Positions 45,768 to 47,128 of a stretch of 47,128 bases of DNA are shown here, piece after piece. The DNA comes from a virus. Under the pieces are notes generated by a model. The model made no database searches and had not been told where the DNA came from. It was given only the letters and a program-made list of their open reading frames with translations. The DNA lies in IMG/VR virus record IMGVR_UViG_3300021185_002216, positions 1 through 47,128 of that record. The stretch is one strand, 5' to 3'. Each line of letters starts with the position of its first letter. The stretch's first letter is position 1. Made by a program: the position numbers and the translations under genes.

Positions 45768-47128
45768 TTAGAATGTTTCGTCCGTAAGAACGTCATTCGC
45801 TACTGCGATTGTTCCCGTATCATCAACCGTCATCTTGACCGTCCCGCTATGTGCAAACGAAAGCTTGCCATTGCCATCTTCTGTTATTGTCCAATCACCA
45901 AGCGCAACCGTGCCGAAGCTATTGCTGCCCGTTGATGTAACGTTGCCGCTTAGGTTGCCGGTCACGTTGCCGGTCACCGCCCCCGTGTGGGTGCCCGCTG
46001 TATCTCCGGTGACATCGCCGGTCAAATTTCCCGTAACATTGCCGGTCACAGACCCAGTAACGTCACCCGTCAAGTTGCCCGTTACGTTCCCCGTCACTGC
46101 ACCCGTCAACGCGCCAATAAAGGTTCCCGCCTTTATGGTAGCGTAAGCAACTGAACTATCCGTAAGATCAATGGTGCCGGTTGGGTTTGGGGCATAAGCG
46201 CTTAGAAACTTAAACTGCCCGTCAGACACATCGAAAAACCAACCGACATGGGTAAAGCCCACACCGCTCGTTCCTGTGTTGCGGTTTGAAAATACGCCTG
46301 TGTCAACGTTGGTAGGGTTCGCTGTTCCTGTCCACTTATCACCAACCGTATGGCCGCCCGTTGCGTTGAACTTGATGCTTATACCATCCGAAAGCGCCTG
46401 ATCGTTTCCCGTGATGGTGATGTTTGATCCCAGCGTTGTGGTAAAGTTATCGTTTGACCATTTGAAGGTATCATCGTTGCCGTGCGAGCTATCAATCTGC
46501 ACATAATAAACCTTATTCGATGCCGTGCCGGTATAGTGGCCGGTCAATACGCCATCGTCCAAGCCCGTGCCTGAGAAACCCGTGTTGGTGTCTCCGATAG
46601 TATCGCCACGATTTAAATAATTAAATGCGCCAGAGATTGCGATATTGTTACTATCCGCAACGGTTTGCGTCCCTAAAACAGTAAGGTCTCCCGCGACCGT
46701 AACATCCGCGCCGAAGTGACTGTTACCAGTAACACGCAAAACCTCAAAAGCGTGATGCTCGATCTCGACATATACGCAACCATTTGACGCAGAGGAAAGC
46801 AAACAAAGGCCAAGGTCTGTCGCATAGTTTGGATAGGAGGGCGCATCAACTTGAGTTGTTCCCGCCGTTATCCCCACATGGACACGCTCGCCCGCTGTAA
46901 GGCCGCTTGTGTCGAAGAAAACAATACCGCCGGTGACAACAAAGCCAAAAGAGCTATCGGCGATAGCTGTCGGTAAAACACCGACCGCATAGGCTTGGTC
47001 ACGTGTTCCTGATGCGGTTGCCTTTGCAATGGTAGGAACCGCGCCAGTTTCGCCTGTCAGGTAAACGGGTGATCCCGCTGCGATACTCCCGCCGCTGTTA
47101 TTGTAAACCCGCAGAACAGTGTCTTGCC
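45768..47128 (-). CDS. Tail fibre protein, C-terminal part (gene begins at 640)
   Basis: This is the continuation of the fibre gene that starts at 640. The frame is open to the right end and in phase with the left part. Near residues 475-540 of the full protein it has tandem VTGNVTGNLTGDVTG repeats, typical of extended beta-rich fibre shafts, then a C-terminal GNGKLSFAHSGTVKMTVDDT. The stop is at 45768, and the collagen-like gene follows 20 bases later. It is probably the fibre stem or a partner of the collagen-like fibre. Confidence 0.82.
   Translation of the reverse strand, partial: QDTVLRVYNNSGGSIAAGSPVYLTGETGAVPTIAKATASGTRDQAYAVGVLPTAIADSSFGFVVTGGIVFFDTSGLTAGERVHVGITAGTTQVDAPSYPNYATDLGLCLLSSASNGCVYVEIEHHAFEVLRVTGNSHFGADVTVAGDLTVLGTQTVADSNNIAISGAFNYLNRGDTIGDTNTGFSGTGLDDGVLTGHYTGTASNKVYYVQIDSSHGNDDTFKWSNDNFTTTLGSNITITGNDQALSDGISIKFNATGGHTVGDKWTGTANPTNVDTGVFSNRNTGTSGVGFTHVGWFFDVSDGQFKFLSAYAPNPTGTIDLTDSSVAYATIKAGTFIGALTGAVTGNVTGNLTGDVTGSVTGNVTGNLTGDVTGDTAGTHTGAVTGNVTGNLSGNVTSTGSNSFGTVALGDWTITEDGNGKLSFAHSGTVKMTVDDTGTIAVANDVLTDETF
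45935..46120 (-). repeat. Tandem repeat encoding VTGN(V/L)TGD units
   Basis: About 185 bases encode consecutive Val-Thr-Gly-Asn/Asp units (GTN ACN GGN AAY/GAY) within the tail fibre gene. These periodic four-to-five residue units are common in fibre shafts. Confidence 0.8.
46958..47128. repeat. Terminal direct repeat, right copy
   Basis: It is identical to bases 1-171 except C at 47002 for A at 45. The same reading frame passes through both copies. It marks the overlap of the two ends of the contig. Confidence 0.95.

Noticed and set aside
1-47128. CRISPR arrays, tRNA genes, insertion sequences
   Set aside because: No spaced identical repeats of CRISPR type, no convincing cloverleaf and no transposase were seen on reading. 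A dedicated tRNA scan was not possible.

Overview
This window is an essentially complete genome of a tailed dsDNA phage with siphovirus-type structural genes. The last 171 bases (46958-47128) repeat the first 171 with one mismatch, and one tail-fibre gene reads in frame across the junction. The molecule is therefore circular or terminally redundant, with about 46,957 unique bases. The tail genes resemble those of alphaproteobacterial phages and gene transfer agents (GTA-like tail assembly chaperone pair, amidase-like tail tip protein), and several small proteins look like those of marine phages. A marine alphaproteobacterial host is the best guess. No integrase, tRNA, CRISPR array or insertion sequence was recognised.

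Layout. A control region at about 25.75-26.15 kb separates two arms. Leftward on the minus strand, and on through the junction, run: replication initiator with iteron-like repeats (25.0-25.75 kb); a ParB, TET/JBP dioxygenase and P-loop kinase cluster that looks like a DNA base-hypermodification module (22.4-24.4 kb); terminase, portal, MuF-type head protein, protease, capsid, connectors, tail tube, frameshifting tail chaperones, tape measure and tail tip (22.4 kb down to 1.96 kb); then fibre genes (1.9 kb to the junction, continuing 47.1-44.2 kb); a protein- and sugar-modification island (43.9-39.5 kb); a 23-residue-repeat tail protein (39.5-37.9 kb); and a lysis cassette (37.5-34.5 kb). Rightward on the plus strand (26.1-34.1 kb) run early genes: Gp157-like, ERF annealase, SSB, nuclease-like proteins, DUF932, many small unknowns and a SleB-like hydrolase. 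RusA lies opposite within this arm. The arms converge on a terminator-rich gap at 34.11-34.54 kb. Two further plus-strand transcription units sit inside the late operon at 17.2-18.4 kb.

The most striking system is a collagen-like fibre (101 uninterrupted G-X-Y triplets) encoded close to one polypeptide that joins a GT25 glycosyltransferase, a PLOD-type glycosyltransferase and a lysyl-hydroxylase-type 2OG-Fe(II) oxygenase. These are the three activity types animals use to make glucosyl-galactosyl-hydroxylysine on collagen. All 24 lysines of the triplet region are in the Y position before Gly, as such enzymes require. Two more 2OG oxygenase-like proteins and an FkbM methyltransferase lie in the same island.

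A second system is regulatory. Five plus-strand promoters share a 17-base inverted repeat (GTAAATA-N3-TATTTAC) that contributes the -35 element (TTTACA). Each has exactly 17 bases to a -10-like hexamer and then a conserved leader (TAGCAAC followed by a strong Shine-Dalgarno). Other notable items are a GGGAAAC frameshift site in the tail chaperone gene, a MuF protein fused to an HExxH metallopeptidase-like domain, a cupredoxin-like domain inserted in a tail-terminator protein, and several very small genes (29-58 aa).
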